A stretch of 64,000 nucleotides of DNA, from positions 2,294,001-2,358,000 of the forward strand of contig NZ_CP038157.1 of NCBI RefSeq assembly GCF_007641235.1. Direction: 5' to 3'. Shown piece after piece: positions 44,778-57,508 of this stretch. The position numbers and the translations under genes are program-made. Origin of the DNA: Corynebacterium sanguinis. Its GTDB lineage: Bacteria; Actinomycetota; Actinomycetes; Mycobacteriales; Mycobacteriaceae. Below the pieces are notes generated by a model that worked only from the letters and a program-made list of their open reading frames with translations, was not told the DNA's origin and searched no databases. Each line of letters opens with the position of its first letter. Positions within the stretch are counted from its first letter, which is position 1.

Positions 44778-45877
44778 TTCTTACTCCCAGACGTAAGCCC
44801 CGTCCTAAACTCCACCACGTCGCCGTCGGCCATGACGTAGTCCTTGCCCTCCATGCGCACTTTACCCTTGGCGCGCGCCTCCGCCATGGAGCCGAGCTCG
44901 TCCAAGTCGTCGAACGCGACGATCTCTGCCTTGATAAAGCCCTTCTCAAAGTCGCTGTGGATCACGCCCGCGGCCTTCGGCGCGGTGTCGCCCTGGCGGA
45001 TGGTCCACGCGCGGGACTCCTTCGGGCCGGCGGTGAGGTAGGTCTGCAGGCCGAGGGTCTCAAACCCGGCCCGGGCCAGGGTCGACAGGCCCGGCTCGTC
45101 CTGGCCGACGGCGGCGAGGAGCTCGGCCGCGTCGTCGTCGTCAAGCTCGAGCAGCTCGGTCTCGGTCTGGGCGTCGAGGAAGACGGCCTCCGCGGGGGCG
45201 ACGAGATCGCGCAGCTCCTGCTTGCGCGCCTCGTCCGTGAGCACGGCCTCGTCGGAGTTGAACACGTAGAGGAACGGCTTGGCCGTCATCAGGTGCAGGT
45301 CCCGCAGCAGGGCCAGGTCGATCTCGCCGGCCTTGGCGGCGGCGAAGAGCGTCCGGTCGTCCTCGAGCACGGCCTGGGCCTTCTTCGCCTCGGCGGCGGC
45401 CGCAGCGGCGTCCTTGTCCTTGCGGCCGTCCTTCTCCAGGCGCGGCAGGGCCTTCTCAATGGTCTGCAGATCCGCGAGGATCAGCTCCGTGTTGATCACG
45501 GAGATGTCGTTGGCGGGGTCGACCTTGCCGTCGACGTGGATCACGTTGTCGTCGGCAAACGCGCGCACCACCTGGCAGATCGCGTCGGCCTCACGGATGT
45601 TGGCCAAAAAGGCGTTGCCCATGCCCTCACCCTCGGACGCGCCCTTGACAATGCCGGCAATGTCCACGAACGACACGGTCGCCGGCAGGATGCGCTCGGA
45701 GGAGAAGATCTCCGCCAAGCGCGTCAGCCGCTCGTCCGGCAGCTCGACCAGGCCGACGTTGGGCTCTATCGTGGCGAACGGGTAGTTCGCCGCGAGGACG
45801 TCGTTACGCGTTAGGGCATTGAACAGGGTGGACTTGCCCACGTTAGGCAGTCCGACGATTCCAAGAGTAAGGCTCAC
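44774..45877 (-). CDS. ychF: YchF/OLA1-family ATPase with element-derived C-terminus
   Basis: 367 residues. The G-domain starts LGIVGLPNVGKSTLFNAL, then a coiled coil and a C-terminal TGS domain. It is a ribosome-linked P-loop protein of the Obg family. Native C-termini end DGDVVEF(K/R)FNV; here the end is DGDVVEFRTGLTSGSKK, encoded by the integrated element. The protein is otherwise full-length, so it is probably functional. Its stop overlaps hsdM. Confidence 0.95.
   Translation of the reverse strand: MSLTLGIVGLPNVGKSTLFNALTRNDVLAANYPFATIEPNVGLVELPDERLTRLAEIFSSERILPATVSFVDIAGIVKGASEGEGMGNAFLANIREADAICQVVRAFADDNVIHVDGKVDPANDISVINTELILADLQTIEKALPRLEKDGRKDKDAAAAAAEAKKAQAVLEDDRTLFAAAKAGEIDLALLRDLHLMTAKPFLYVFNSDEAVLTDEARKQELRDLVAPAEAVFLDAQTETELLELDDDDAAELLAAVGQDEPGLSTLARAGFETLGLQTYLTAGPKESRAWTIRQGDTAPKAAGVIHSDFEKGFIKAEIVAFDDLDELGSMAEARAKGKVRMEGKDYVMADGDVVEFRTGLTSGSKK
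44789..44820. other. attR-like right end of the element, inside ychF
   Basis: AGACGTAAGCCCCGTCC (44789-44805) is the inverted match of 27323-27339. AACTCCACCACGT (44808-44820) is the direct repeat of 27307-27319 and lies in the last native codons of ychF. Symmetry of the arms puts the crossover near the shared ACCACGT. Confidence 0.78.
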
Positions 45878-45936
45878 GGAGTCTCATCCTATCCCACGCG
45901 TGCGCGCGCACCCCGCAGTCGGGCAAGATAGGTGAG

Positions 45937-47343
45937 GTGAGCAACCCCGTAAACGATGAGATCCGCGACGACGCCCCGGAGCCAAAGGTCGACGACGAGC
46001 GCCGCGACATAGTAGACAGAGGCGTCGTCCTCAATAGCTGGCTGAAATCGGCAGCCATGACCGTGCTGCGCATCCTTATCATTTGCGTCTTCCTCTTCGC
46101 GCTTAGCCAGCTGATTGGCACGTTCTGGCAAGGCATTTTGCCCGTGATCCTCGCGATCATCGTGTGCACCGTTCTCGCGCCGATTGCCGGATTCCTGCGC
46201 CGCCGCGCGCACTTCCCGTCGGCGCTGGCCGCCCTCATTTCGCTGCTCATCTTCTTCGGCCTCATCGGCACCCTCGTGTTCCTCATCGCCCCGGACATCG
46301 CGGCACACTCGCGAGTCCTGTACCTGCAGGCATTCGAAGGCATCCAACGCTTGCAGCTGTGGCTGCAGGGCCCGCCAATCAACATGGATCCCGACGACCT
46401 CAACGAGGCGGTCAACACGGTCGCCCAATGGCTACAAAACCAAGCTGGCACCATCGCGGGCGGTGTCTTCGCGGGTATCGGCACCGCCGCGGGCTTGATA
46501 ATCACCCTGACGGTGGTGCTGGTTTTGACCTTCTTCTTCCTCAAAGACGGCCCGCGCTTCCTGCCCTGGCTGCGTGCCACCGCCGGCGGCCGCCCGGGTC
46601 TGCACGCCACCGAGCTTCTCACCCGCGCCTGGAACACCCTGTCCGGCTTCATCCGCGCCCAGGCCATTGTTTCGCTTGTCGACGCCTTCTTTATCGGCGT
46701 CGGAATCTGGCTCGTGGGCGTGCCGATGGCCTTTACTCTCTCCGTGATCACGTTCATCGCGGGCTTCATCCCGATCGTCGGCGCTGTCGTCGCCGGCGCC
46801 CTTGCGGTGCTCATCGCGCTGGTGTCGTTGGGCTTCACCGAGGCCATCATCGTGCTCCTGATCGTGCTTGCCGTCCAGCAGCTTGAGGGCAACGTGTTGT
46901 CCCCCGTCCTCCAATCCAAGGCAATGGACCTGCACCCGGTGATCGTGCTGGTCTCCGTCACCATCGGTGGCGGTCTGTTCGGTCTGGTCGGCGCGTTCCT
47001 CGCGGTGCCGGTTGCGGCGATGATCGCCGTGGTGTTCCGCTACATGATGGACGTGATGAAGATCCACTCCGGAGAAAAGAAAGCAGACCAGCTTATCTTC
47101 TCCACCCCCGAGGGCCTCGCGATCGCGGAGCTCGAGGAACAAGAATCCATCTACGAGCGCAAAGAGTGGCGCGGCGACCGCGACTGGGCAACCACCCCCG
47201 TGCCGGCCGAAGAGCTCGTCTCACCCCCGAAAGGCAGCCAGAGCTGGAAGGTCCTGCGCAGCAGCGGCGAGCTCCTGCAACTGGCCAAGCCGAGCGAGCT
47301 GCGCCGCCGCTTCGCTGCCCGCGACGAGGGTTCGAACACGTAA
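45937..47343 (+). CDS. AI-2E family transporter
   Basis: 468 residues, PF01594 family: hydrophobic segments (LIICVFLFALSQLI; VILAIIVCTVLAPIAGFL), a soluble loop, then the conserved LTFFFLKDGPRF and later SVITFIAGFIPIVGAVVAG. C-terminal charged cytoplasmic tail. Substrate unknown; members export AI-2 or act as antiporters. GTG 45937 start. It corresponds to Rv1101c in the syntenic block. Confidence 0.85.
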   Translation: MSNPVNDEIRDDAPEPKVDDERRDIVDRGVVLNSWLKSAAMTVLRILIICVFLFALSQLIGTFWQGILPVILAIIVCTVLAPIAGFLRRRAHFPSALAALISLLIFFGLIGTLVFLIAPDIAAHSRVLYLQAFEGIQRLQLWLQGPPINMDPDDLNEAVNTVAQWLQNQAGTIAGGVFAGIGTAAGLIITLTVVLVLTFFFLKDGPRFLPWLRATAGGRPGLHATELLTRAWNTLSGFIRAQAIVSLVDAFFIGVGIWLVGVPMAFTLSVITFIAGFIPIVGAVVAGALAVLIALVSLGFTEAIIVLLIVLAVQQLEGNVLSPVLQSKAMDLHPVIVLVSVTIGGGLFGLVGAFLAVPVAAMIAVVFRYMMDVMKIHSGEKKADQLIFSTPEGLAIAELEEQESIYERKEWRGDRDWATTPVPAEELVSPPKGSQSWKVLRSSGELLQLAKPSELRRRFAARDEGSNT

Positions 47344-47391
47344 GCGATACCGTCTTCGGTGTTGTCGGGTGCGTGTGGCACAGTAAGGCGC

Positions 47392-48426
47392 ATGCAGGTT
47401 GCAACCGTGCTCGTCATCTTTGCCCTCGGCGTCATCCTCGGCGCCGCGTTAACGTACCTACTCGCCCGCTGGCAGTCGTCGCAGCCGCAACAGGCCCTTG
47501 ACATCCGCCCCGTCTCCCACGAGCTCGAGCGCCTGCGCACGCAGCTCGACGAGATGGACGCCGACCGCGCCGTCGCAATGTCGGCGCTGGCCAGCCAGGT
47601 GCAGACGATCACCCGAACCTCGACGCGCCTGACCGATCGCACCGACCAGCTCATCTCGGCCCTGCGCTCCCCGCAAACACGCGGCCGCTGGGGCGAGGTC
47701 CAGCTGCAGCGAGTTGTCGAGCTCGGCGGGATGGTCGAGCACTGCGACTTCGACGTTCAAGCAACCGAACTTGTCGACGGCACCCGCGTGCGCCCCGACA
47801 TGATCATCCGCCTGTCCGCTGGCCGCAACATTGTGGTCGACGCGAAAGTGCCGTTTTCCTCCTACCTCGACGCGCTCAACACCGACGACCCCGAGGAAAA
47901 GCAGGCCTACCTGCGCCGCCACGCCCACCTGCTGCACTCGCACGTGGACACGCTGTCCGCCAAGTCCTACATCGCCGCGTTCCAGCCGGCCCCGGAGTTT
48001 GTGGTGATGTTCGTGCCCGCCGACCCCTTCCTCGACGCGGCCCTCGCCCTTGACCCCGAGATGCTGGAGTACGCCTTCGCGCGCGACGTCGTGATCGCCA
48101 CCCCCACCACCCTGTTCGCGCTACTACGCACCGTCGCCCTCGGGTGGCGCCACGAGGCTGCCACCGAGCAGGCGAGGCAGATCCAGCGCCTCGGCGCGCA
48201 GCTGTACCAGCGCCTCGGCACGATGGCCGAGCACTACAACCGCGTCGGCCAGTCGCTCGAACGCGCCGTCGACGCGTTTAACTCAACGCTCGCCAGCATG
48301 GACTCACGGGTGATGGTCACGGCCCGGAAGTTCGAGGAGATGGGGGTTGTCAGCCCGAAGAGGTCAACATCTCATGCGGTAGACGCTGTCTCCGCAACAC
48401 CGAGGCATGCCGCGGAGCCCGAATGA
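47392..48426 (+). CDS. rmuC: RmuC-like DNA recombination protein
   Basis: 344 residues. N-terminal membrane anchor (VLVIFALGVILGAALTYLLA), coiled coil, then the RmuC nuclease-like core RGRWGEVQLQRVVELGGMVE and VDAKVPFSSYLDAL with ATPTTLFALLRTVALGW. RmuC limits inversions at short repeats. ATG 47392 is used. It is 48 bases after the AI-2E gene. Confidence 0.9.
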   Translation: MQVATVLVIFALGVILGAALTYLLARWQSSQPQQALDIRPVSHELERLRTQLDEMDADRAVAMSALASQVQTITRTSTRLTDRTDQLISALRSPQTRGRWGEVQLQRVVELGGMVEHCDFDVQATELVDGTRVRPDMIIRLSAGRNIVVDAKVPFSSYLDALNTDDPEEKQAYLRRHAHLLHSHVDTLSAKSYIAAFQPAPEFVVMFVPADPFLDAALALDPEMLEYAFARDVVIATPTTLFALLRTVALGWRHEAATEQARQIQRLGAQLYQRLGTMAEHYNRVGQSLERAVDAFNSTLASMDSRVMVTARKFEEMGVVSPKRSTSHAVDAVSATPRHAAEPE

Positions 48427-48454
48427 TTCAATACACCGGGTAAGGTAGTGCAGC

Positions 48455-49036
48455 GTGTCACACGCGTCGCCTAGGAACTCGCGCGCCACCCGCGCCTCAT
48501 TCGACGGTCTAGCCACGGGCTCGGCCATAGCCATCGTGTGCGCTGCCCTGTTCACCGGCGCGTTGCTGTCCATCTACGTGGGGCAGATTTCGTGGCCGTT
48601 CCTCACGCTTTTCGCCCTCGGTGCGCTCGCGGCGGCAACGCTCGTGAACCCACGCGGGCTGTTCATCACGGTGGCGGTAGTCCCAATCACCTTCGTTGTC
48701 GCCGCGGTGGCAACGGGGTGGTTCATTAACTCAGGTGATTCCGGGGTGTCGCGCACGGACGTACTCGTGATCGCTTACCCGCTGCTGCAACTCTTCCCCG
48801 TGCTCCTCGCGGCCACCCTCGGCGCAGCGCTGATTGCGTTTACCCGACTGCACCTTCTGAAGCGTTACAACCAGGCCTTGGCGCGTCGCGAGCGGGAGGA
48901 GCGCCGCCGCGTCGCGCGCAGCAACCGGCGCGTTGCCGATGAGGGACGCCGCGCCCGCGAACGCACCGTCACGGTCAATGAGCTGCGCGAGATCATGGCC
49001 CAGCGTGAAGCCGCAGGCCGTCGCCGCGGCCGCTAG
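48455..49036 (+). CDS. DUF6542 membrane protein
   Basis: 193 residues with three or four membrane helices ([53 protein letters not shown]) and a basic cytoplasmic tail. DUF6542-like; found next to ispH or xseA in corynebacteria and mycobacteria, function unknown. GTG 48455 start. It overlaps the convergent ispH end by 4 bases. Confidence 0.75.
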   Translation: MSHASPRNSRATRASFDGLATGSAIAIVCAALFTGALLSIYVGQISWPFLTLFALGALAAATLVNPRGLFITVAVVPITFVVAAVATGWFINSGDSGVSRTDVLVIAYPLLQLFPVLLAATLGAALIAFTRLHLLKRYNQALARREREERRRVARSNRRVADEGRRARERTVTVNELREIMAQREAAGRRRGR

Positions 49037-49986
49037 ACGCGCGAGGGTCGCAGGTCGCGCGGCAGGGAGAACGTGATGGTCTCTGTCGTCGTGGTCACCT
49101 GCTCAATATCGCTGTAGCCACGGTCGTCGAGGTACTCGAGCACCTCGCGCACCAGAATCTCCGGCACGGAGGCTCCCGAGGTCACGCCGACGGTCATGAC
49201 ACCTTCCAGCCAGGACTCGTCGATCTCGCGGGCGAAGTCCACCAGGTAGGACGCCTTCGCACCCGCCTCAAGCGCAACCTCGACGAGGCGCTTGGAGTTC
49301 GAGGAGTTCTGCGATCCCACGACGATGACCAGGTCGCACTTTGGCGCGATCGCCTTGACTGCGACCTGGCGGTTCTGGGTGGCGTAGCAGATGTCATCGC
49401 TCGGCGGGTTCTCCAAGTGCGGGAAGCGCTCAAAGAGCTTGTTGACGATCTCCATCGTCTCGTCCACCGACAGCGTGGTCTGCGACAACCACACCAACTT
49501 CTGATCCGGGCCAAAGTCCGGCAGCGAAGCGACTCCGTCAAGACCGTCGACAAGGTGGGTGACCTCGGGGGCCTCACCAGCGGTGCCCTCGACCTCTTCG
49601 TGGCCCTCGTGGCCGACCAGCAGGATCTGGTAGCCGTCGCGGGCGAAACGCTTCGCCTCGTTGTGCACCTTGGTCACAAGCGGGCAGGTGGCGTCGAGGG
49701 TGAGCAGGTTGCGCTGGATCGCCGACTCGCGCACAGCCGGGGAGATGCCGTGGGCGGAGAAGACCAAGTGGGCGCCCTCGGGCACCTCGTCGGTCTCCTC
49801 GACGAAGATCACGCCGCGCTCCTCAAGTGTTTCCACAACATACTTGTTGTGCACGATCTGCTTGCGCACGTAGACCGGGGCACCGTACTTCTCCAAGGCC
49901 TTCTCCACGGTATCGACGGCGCGGTCGACGCCGGCGCAGTAACCGCGCGGGGCGGCGAGAAGGACGTTTTTTCCCTGTTCAGTCAT
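49033..49986 (-). CDS. ispH: 4-hydroxy-3-methylbut-2-enyl diphosphate reductase
   Basis: 317 residues. Last step of the MEP isoprenoid pathway. Iron-sulfur cysteines occur in [23 protein letters not shown] and [10 protein letters not shown]; the substrate motif [10 protein letters not shown] is present. ATG 49986 begins the conserved core. It is divergent from xseA. Confidence 0.95.
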   Translation of the reverse strand: MTEQGKNVLLAAPRGYCAGVDRAVDTVEKALEKYGAPVYVRKQIVHNKYVVETLEERGVIFVEETDEVPEGAHLVFSAHGISPAVRESAIQRNLLTLDATCPLVTKVHNEAKRFARDGYQILLVGHEGHEEVEGTAGEAPEVTHLVDGLDGVASLPDFGPDQKLVWLSQTTLSVDETMEIVNKLFERFPHLENPPSDDICYATQNRQVAVKAIAPKCDLVIVVGSQNSSNSKRLVEVALEAGAKASYLVDFAREIDESWLEGVMTVGVTSGASVPEILVREVLEYLDDRGYSDIEQVTTTTETITFSLPRDLRPSRV

Positions 49987-50095
49987 GGAACCCAGGGTAT
50001 CTAAAAGAAGTCTAAAACGATAGACGGCACTAAACTGTGTAGTTTCACACCTAGATTCCCACGCAACCGCGAACCCAAAAAGAGAGGGGGCATGC

Positions 50096-51346
50096 ATGAC
50101 CCAGTCGGCGCAACCGAAGAGCTCGCCGGAGAACCCATGGCCGGTAGCCCGGCTCAATTCCACGGTCAAGAAGTGGATTGAGCGCCTCGGCTGGCTGTGG
50201 GTGGAGGGCCAGCTCACGCAGATCAACGTCAAGCCGACGTGGAAGATGTCGTACCTCACGCTGCGCGATACCCAGGAGCAGATTTCGGTGCAGCTCACCG
50301 CCGAAACCTCCCTGCTGCGCTCGCTCGCGACGCCACTGAAAGACGGCGACCGAGTTGTTGTGCTAGGCAAACCCTCCTTCTACGCGGGTCGCGGCTCGTT
50401 CTCGATGTACATCACCGACATCCGCCACGTCGGCGAGGGCGAACTACTGGCGCGCATTGAGAAGCTGCGTCAGCAGCTCGCCGCCGAGGGGCTTTTCGAC
50501 GCCTCCCGGAAGCAACCACTCCCCTACCTTCCCAACACCGTCGGGTTGATTACAGGCAAGGGATCCGCCGCCGAGCGCGACGTGATGTCGGTGGCTCAGT
50601 CGCGCTGGCCCGCGGTGAAGTTCCGCGTGATCAACACCGCCGTGCAGGGAGCGAACGCTACCCCCGAGGTCATCGAGGCGCTCCGCACGCTCGACGCGGA
50701 CGAGGCCGTCGACGTCATCATCATCGCGCGCGGCGGAGGCTCCGTCGAGGACCTGCTGCCGTTTTCGGAAGAAACGTTGCAGCGCGCCGTCGCCGCGGCG
50801 CGCACCCCGGTGGTCTCCGCGATCGGCCACGAGCCGGACAACCCCGTGCTTGACAACGTCGCTGACCTGCGCGCGGCCACCCCAACGGACGCCGCGAAGC
50901 GGGTGGTCCCGGACGCCGCGCAGGAGTTCCTCTTCGTCGACGAGGCACGCGCGAGGATGAACGCCGCGCTGCGCGGCTGGGTGGAACGCGAGCGCTCCAC
51001 CATCACGGCGCTGCGCAGTCGACCCGTCCTGGCGAATCCGATGACTTCCTTGAACCAACGCCGCGACGAGGTTCAGCGCGCCGTCGCGCTGATCCGCCGC
51101 GACGTGCGCTACCTGCTGCGCGAGGAATCGGCGAAGGTCTCTGCGTTGCGCTCCCAGGTCTCCGCGCTCGGGCCGTCCGCCACGCTTGCGCGCGGTTACG
51201 CCGTTGTCCAGGTCCTGCCGCGCGACGGCTCCGGCCCCGAGGTCGTCACCACCATCGAGCAGTCCCCGCCCGGCTCGCAGCTGCGCATCCGCGTCGCGGA
51301 CGGTTCGATCACCGCGGCCGCGATGTCTCACTCACCCGCCGATTAA
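50096..51346 (+). CDS. xseA: exodeoxyribonuclease VII large subunit
   Basis: 416 residues. OB-fold start ([13 protein letters not shown]), catalytic region [14 protein letters not shown] and [19 protein letters not shown], then a coiled-coil tail. Degrades single-stranded DNA with XseB. An AGAGAGGGGG site precedes the start. xseB follows after 20 bases. Confidence 0.95.
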   Translation: MTQSAQPKSSPENPWPVARLNSTVKKWIERLGWLWVEGQLTQINVKPTWKMSYLTLRDTQEQISVQLTAETSLLRSLATPLKDGDRVVVLGKPSFYAGRGSFSMYITDIRHVGEGELLARIEKLRQQLAAEGLFDASRKQPLPYLPNTVGLITGKGSAAERDVMSVAQSRWPAVKFRVINTAVQGANATPEVIEALRTLDADEAVDVIIIARGGGSVEDLLPFSEETLQRAVAAARTPVVSAIGHEPDNPVLDNVADLRAATPTDAAKRVVPDAAQEFLFVDEARARMNAALRGWVERERSTITALRSRPVLANPMTSLNQRRDEVQRAVALIRRDVRYLLREESAKVSALRSQVSALGPSATLARGYAVVQVLPRDGSGPEVVTTIEQSPPGSQLRIRVADGSITAAAMSHSPAD

Positions 51347-51366
51347 CTAAGGAGTACACCGAACCC

Positions 51367-51630
51367 ATGACCACCCCGACCGCCTTCGGAACCGGCGAGG
51401 CCGGCGACAACGCCTTTCCCGACCCCGCAACGCTGAACTACGAGCAGGCGCGCGACGAGCTCGTCGAAACCGTCAAGATCCTCGAGCTCGGCCAGATGAG
51501 CCTGGACGAGTCGTTGAAGTACTGGGAGCGCGGCGAGGCGCTCGCGAAGCGCTGCGAGCTACTTCTCGACGGCGCCGCCACCCGCGTCGAAGAAGCTATC
51601 GGCCGCACCGATAACTCGAGCGACTCCTAG
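51367..51630 (+). CDS. xseB: exodeoxyribonuclease VII small subunit
   Basis: 87 residues, [20 protein letters not shown] and [18 protein letters not shown], the XseB helical signature. Partner of XseA. AAGGAG precedes ATG 51367. The end overlaps the convergent DUF4245 gene by 4 bases. Confidence 0.94.
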   Translation: MTTPTAFGTGEAGDNAFPDPATLNYEQARDELVETVKILELGQMSLDESLKYWERGEALAKRCELLLDGAATRVEEAIGRTDNSSDS

Positions 51631-52199
51631 CCGCGCGAAATCGGCGTGGTGCCCACGGCGGTCTCGATCAGCTCGCGGAACTCATCAGCGGTAGCCGCAC
51701 CGGTAAACACCAGGCGCGCATCCGAGACGTCAACCGCCCACACGTCGCGCACATCGTCAGCTGTCGAGCTGTAGATCTGCACCTGCGCGCCGCCCACCTG
51801 CTCGGTTGACGCGAGCTCGCGCGGGTCCGCGTCGATCTCCCTGACGGCGTCGTCAAGCGGCGCGGCGGTCTGGGTCATTTGGATGAACCCGCCGCCGGGG
51901 GTGACCCAGCCGATGACGGGCGCTGGGGCGCCGCCGATCATCGAGCGGCGCGCGGAGTTGGTGGTCCAGCCCGCGGACATCTCGGGGTAGCGCACCGGGT
52001 AGTTCACGGCGCGCGACTCCAGCTCGACGAAGGAGCGGGCGTCAACCTCCTGGACCGGGCCCTGCTCGGGCGCGCCGGGGTTGAAGGTACACAATCCGGT
52101 GAACCCGACCACAGCCAGCATGGCGACGATAATGATCACGACGTTGATCATCATGTCGCGACCGTCCTGGAAAATGCGGGGTTTCTCGTTGCCTGCCAC
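51627..52199 (-). CDS. DUF4245 membrane-anchored protein
   Basis: 190 residues. One N-terminal transmembrane segment ([20 protein letters not shown]), then an extracytoplasmic domain with DUF4245 features ([17 protein letters not shown]). Unknown function; the M. tuberculosis equivalent Rv1100 also sits beside glpX. Divergent from glpX. Confidence 0.85.
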   Translation of the reverse strand: MAGNEKPRIFQDGRDMMINVVIIIVAMLAVVGFTGLCTFNPGAPEQGPVQEVDARSFVELESRAVNYPVRYPEMSAGWTTNSARRSMIGGAPAPVIGWVTPGGGFIQMTQTAAPLDDAVREIDADPRELASTEQVGGAQVQIYSSTADDVRDVWAVDVSDARLVFTGAATADEFRELIETAVGTTPISRG

Positions 52200-52325
52200 G
52201 CGCCCAAGTATGGCACGTCCACCCGTTCACCCCCGAATTGGCAGCGTCGCGCACTGGGGGTGTCCGAAAGTGACACAATGGGGGGAAATCTAATCCGTAA
52301 TTTGTAGCTCAGGAGGCTGCCTTCG

Positions 52326-53345
52326 ATGACTGACCAGACCGCATCGGGCAAGGTGTACCCGGACCGAAATCTCGCCCTCGAACTCGTCCGCGTGACGGAG
52401 GCGGCCGCGCTCGCCTCGGGCCGCTGGGTAGGCCGCGGCAAGAAGAACGAGGGTGACGGCGCTGCGGTCGATGCGATGCGCAAGATGATCAACTCGGTCA
52501 CCATGGACGGGATCATCGTCATCGGCGAGGGCGAAAAGGACGAGGCCCCGATGCTGTACAACGGCGAAAAGGTCGGAAACGGCGAAGGCGCGCACGTTGA
52601 CCTCGCGGTGGACCCCGTCGACGGCACGCGCCTGATGGCGGAGGGCCGCCCGAACGCCATCGCGGTGATCGCTGCCGCCGAGCGCGGTTCGATGTACAAC
52701 CCGAAGGACGCCTTCTACATGAACAAGATCGCCGTTGGCCCCGAGGCCGCCGGCAAGATCGACATCACCGCCTCGGTGGCGGACAACGTGCGCGCCGTGG
52801 CAGCGGCAAAGGGTGTCAAGCCCTCCGAGGTCACCGTGGTCGTCCTCGACCGCCCGCGCCACCAGAAGCTGGTCGCGGAGATCCGCGAGGCCGGCGCGAA
52901 GGTCCGCTTCATCATGGACGGCGACGTCGCGGGCGCAATCTCCGCAGCCCAGGACACCAACTCCATCGACCTGATGATGGGCGTCGGCGGCACCCCGGAG
53001 GGCGTCATCGCGGCCTGCGCGCTGAAGTGCCTGGGCGGGGAGATCCAGGGCCAGCTCGCGCCGCAAAACGACGAGGAACGTGAGCGCGTGCTCGCCGCCG
53101 GCCACGACCTAGACCGCGTGCTGTTGATGGATGACCTCGTCTCCACCGACAACACCTACTTCGCAGCGACGGGCGTGACCAACGGCGACATGCTGCGCGG
53201 TGTCTCGTACCGCAAGACCGGCGCGACGACGCGCTCGCTGGTGATGCGCGGCACCTCCGGCACGGTCCGCTACGTCGAGTCGATCCACCAGCTTTCCAAG
53301 CTGCAAGAGTTCTCCGTGGTCGACTACTCTGACCCCACGGAATAA
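52326..53345 (+). CDS. glpX: class II fructose-1,6-bisphosphatase
   Basis: 339 residues. GlpX motifs [18 protein letters not shown] and [12 protein letters not shown] bind metal and phosphate. Catalyses a gluconeogenic step. A strong AGGAGG precedes ATG 52326. Followed after 25 bases by fum, so likely an operon of central metabolism. Confidence 0.96.
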   Translation: MTDQTASGKVYPDRNLALELVRVTEAAALASGRWVGRGKKNEGDGAAVDAMRKMINSVTMDGIIVIGEGEKDEAPMLYNGEKVGNGEGAHVDLAVDPVDGTRLMAEGRPNAIAVIAAAERGSMYNPKDAFYMNKIAVGPEAAGKIDITASVADNVRAVAAAKGVKPSEVTVVVLDRPRHQKLVAEIREAGAKVRFIMDGDVAGAISAAQDTNSIDLMMGVGGTPEGVIAACALKCLGGEIQGQLAPQNDEERERVLAAGHDLDRVLLMDDLVSTDNTYFAATGVTNGDMLRGVSYRKTGATTRSLVMRGTSGTVRYVESIHQLSKLQEFSVVDYSDPTE

Positions 53346-53370
53346 ACACACCTCAAGAAGGAGCTTTTAC

Positions 53371-54771
53371 ATGGCTGATCAGCAGTACCGCATCGAACAC
53401 GACACCATGGGCGAGGTCAAGGTCCCCGTGGACGCTCTGTGGCGCGCACAGACCCAGCGCGCTGTGGAGAACTTCCCGATTTCCTTCCGCGGCCTGGAGT
53501 CGCAGCAGATCCGCGCCCTCGGCCTGCTCAAGGCGGCGTGTGCCCAGGTGAACAAGGACATGGGCAACCTCGACGCCGAGAAGGCCGACGCGATCATCGC
53601 TGCAGCGAAGGAGATCGCCGACGGCAAGCACGACGACCAGTTCCCGATCGACGTCTTCCAGACCGGCTCGGGTACCTCCTCGAACATGAACACCAACGAG
53701 GTCATCGCGTCTATCGCCAAGGCCAACGGCGTTGAGGTTCACCCCAACGACGACGTGAACATGGGCCAGTCCTCCAACGACACCTTCCCCACGGCCACCC
53801 ACGTCGCCGCGACGGAGGCGGCTGTCGAGGACCTCATCCCCGGCCTGAAGGTGCTGCACGACTCGCTTGATGCGAAGGCCAAGGAGTGGCACTCGGTGGT
53901 CAAGTCCGGCCGCACCCATCTGATGGACGCCACCCCTGTCACCCTCGGCCAGGAGTTCTCCGGTTACGCACGCCAGATTGAGCTGGGCATCCAGCGCGTC
54001 GAGGCCACGCTGGAGCGTCTCGGCGAGCTCGCGATCGGCGGCACCGCTGTGGGCACCGGCATCAACACCCCGGCCGACTTCGGCGCAAGGGTCACCGCCG
54101 AGCTGAAGACCCTGACCGGTGTTAAGCAGCTCTCCGAGGCGGAGAACCACTTCGAGGCGCAGGCGAACCGCGACGCGCTCGTCGAGTTCTCCGGTGCAAT
54201 GCGCTCGGTCGCGGTGTCGCTGTACAAGATCTCCAACGACATCCGCCTAATGGGCTCCGGCCCGCTCGCCGGCTTCGGCGAGATCCACCTGCCCGACCTG
54301 CAGCCGGGCTCCTCTATCATGCCGGGCAAGGTCAACCCCGTTCTCTGTGAGACCGCCACCCAGGTCTCCGCGCAGGTCATCGGCAACGACGCCGGAGTGG
54401 CGTTCGCTGGCACCCAGGGCCAGTTCGAGCTCAACGTTTTCATCCCGATGATGGCGCGCAACGTGCTCGAGTCCTCTCGCCTGCTGGCGAACACCGCTCG
54501 CCAGTTCGCCACCAAGCTTGTCGACGGCATTGAGCCGAACATCGAGCGCATGCGCACGCTGGCTGAGTCCTCGCCGTCGATTGTCACCCCGCTGAACTCG
54601 GCGATCGGCTACGAGAACGCCGCGAAGGTGGCCAAAACCGCGCTCAAGGAAGGCAAGACCATCCGCGAGACGGTCATCGACCTCGGCTTCGTCGACGGTG
54701 ACAAGCTCACCGAAGAGGAGCTGGATCGCCGCCTCGACGTGCTGTCCATGGCGAACACCGATCGCAACTAA
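53371..54771 (+). CDS. fum: class II fumarate hydratase
   Basis: 466 residues. Fumarase/aspartase signature [11 protein letters not shown] with the mobile catalytic loop, and [14 protein letters not shown] early on. Hydrates fumarate to malate in the TCA cycle. AAGAAGGAG precedes the start. Confidence 0.96.
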   Translation: MADQQYRIEHDTMGEVKVPVDALWRAQTQRAVENFPISFRGLESQQIRALGLLKAACAQVNKDMGNLDAEKADAIIAAAKEIADGKHDDQFPIDVFQTGSGTSSNMNTNEVIASIAKANGVEVHPNDDVNMGQSSNDTFPTATHVAATEAAVEDLIPGLKVLHDSLDAKAKEWHSVVKSGRTHLMDATPVTLGQEFSGYARQIELGIQRVEATLERLGELAIGGTAVGTGINTPADFGARVTAELKTLTGVKQLSEAENHFEAQANRDALVEFSGAMRSVAVSLYKISNDIRLMGSGPLAGFGEIHLPDLQPGSSIMPGKVNPVLCETATQVSAQVIGNDAGVAFAGTQGQFELNVFIPMMARNVLESSRLLANTARQFATKLVDGIEPNIERMRTLAESSPSIVTPLNSAIGYENAAKVAKTALKEGKTIRETVIDLGFVDGDKLTEEELDRRLDVLSMANTDRN

Positions 54772-54784
54772 AGCAGGAATTTTG

Positions 54785-54807
54785 CACAGGGTGTAACATT
54801 GCACCCT

Positions 54808-54810
<3 letters not shown>
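54785..54810. promoter_or_regulatory. TetR operator overlapping the regulator's start codon
   Basis: CACAGGGTG (54785-54793) and CACCCTGTG (54802-54810) form a perfect 9-base inverted repeat with an 8-base spacer. The right arm includes the GTG start, so the repressor would block its own, probably leaderless, message. Confidence 0.75.
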
Positions 54811-57451
<2,641 letters not shown>

Positions 57452-57454
57452 GCA

Positions 57455-57492
57455 CACTATTGTGTAGCGAAATCAATGGCTACGCAATAGTG
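57455..57492. promoter_or_regulatory. 14-base inverted repeat before the GNAT gene
   Basis: CACTATTGTGTAGC (57455-57468) and GCTACGCAATAGTG (57479-57492) are complementary except at one position, with a 10-base spacer. It lies between the LGFP lipoprotein stop and the GNAT start on the same strand. Either an operator for GNAT or a terminator lacking a T tract. Confidence 0.55.
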
Positions 57493-57508
57493 CAGGTGCA
57501 GTCTAATT

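Larger units (their letters stand above)
27291..44820. mobile_element. 17.5-kb integrated element with PolB, Mob genes, serine recombinase and type I R-M
   Basis: Bounded by attL-like 27291-27339 and attR-like 44789-44820 in the ychF 3' end. It holds an excisionase-like gene, family B DNA polymerase, DCL protein, MobC, relaxase, MobB-like gene, ArdA, large serine recombinase, HEPN-like gene and hsdRSM. No capsid or type IV secretion genes are seen, so it is mobilizable rather than self-transmissible. Gene content suggests a pipolin-like element. Confidence 0.8.

Noticed and set aside
45889..47142. Leftward open frames opposite the AI-2E transporter gene
   Set aside because: Low-complexity His/Asp/Arg-rich antisense shadows of a well-conserved membrane protein.
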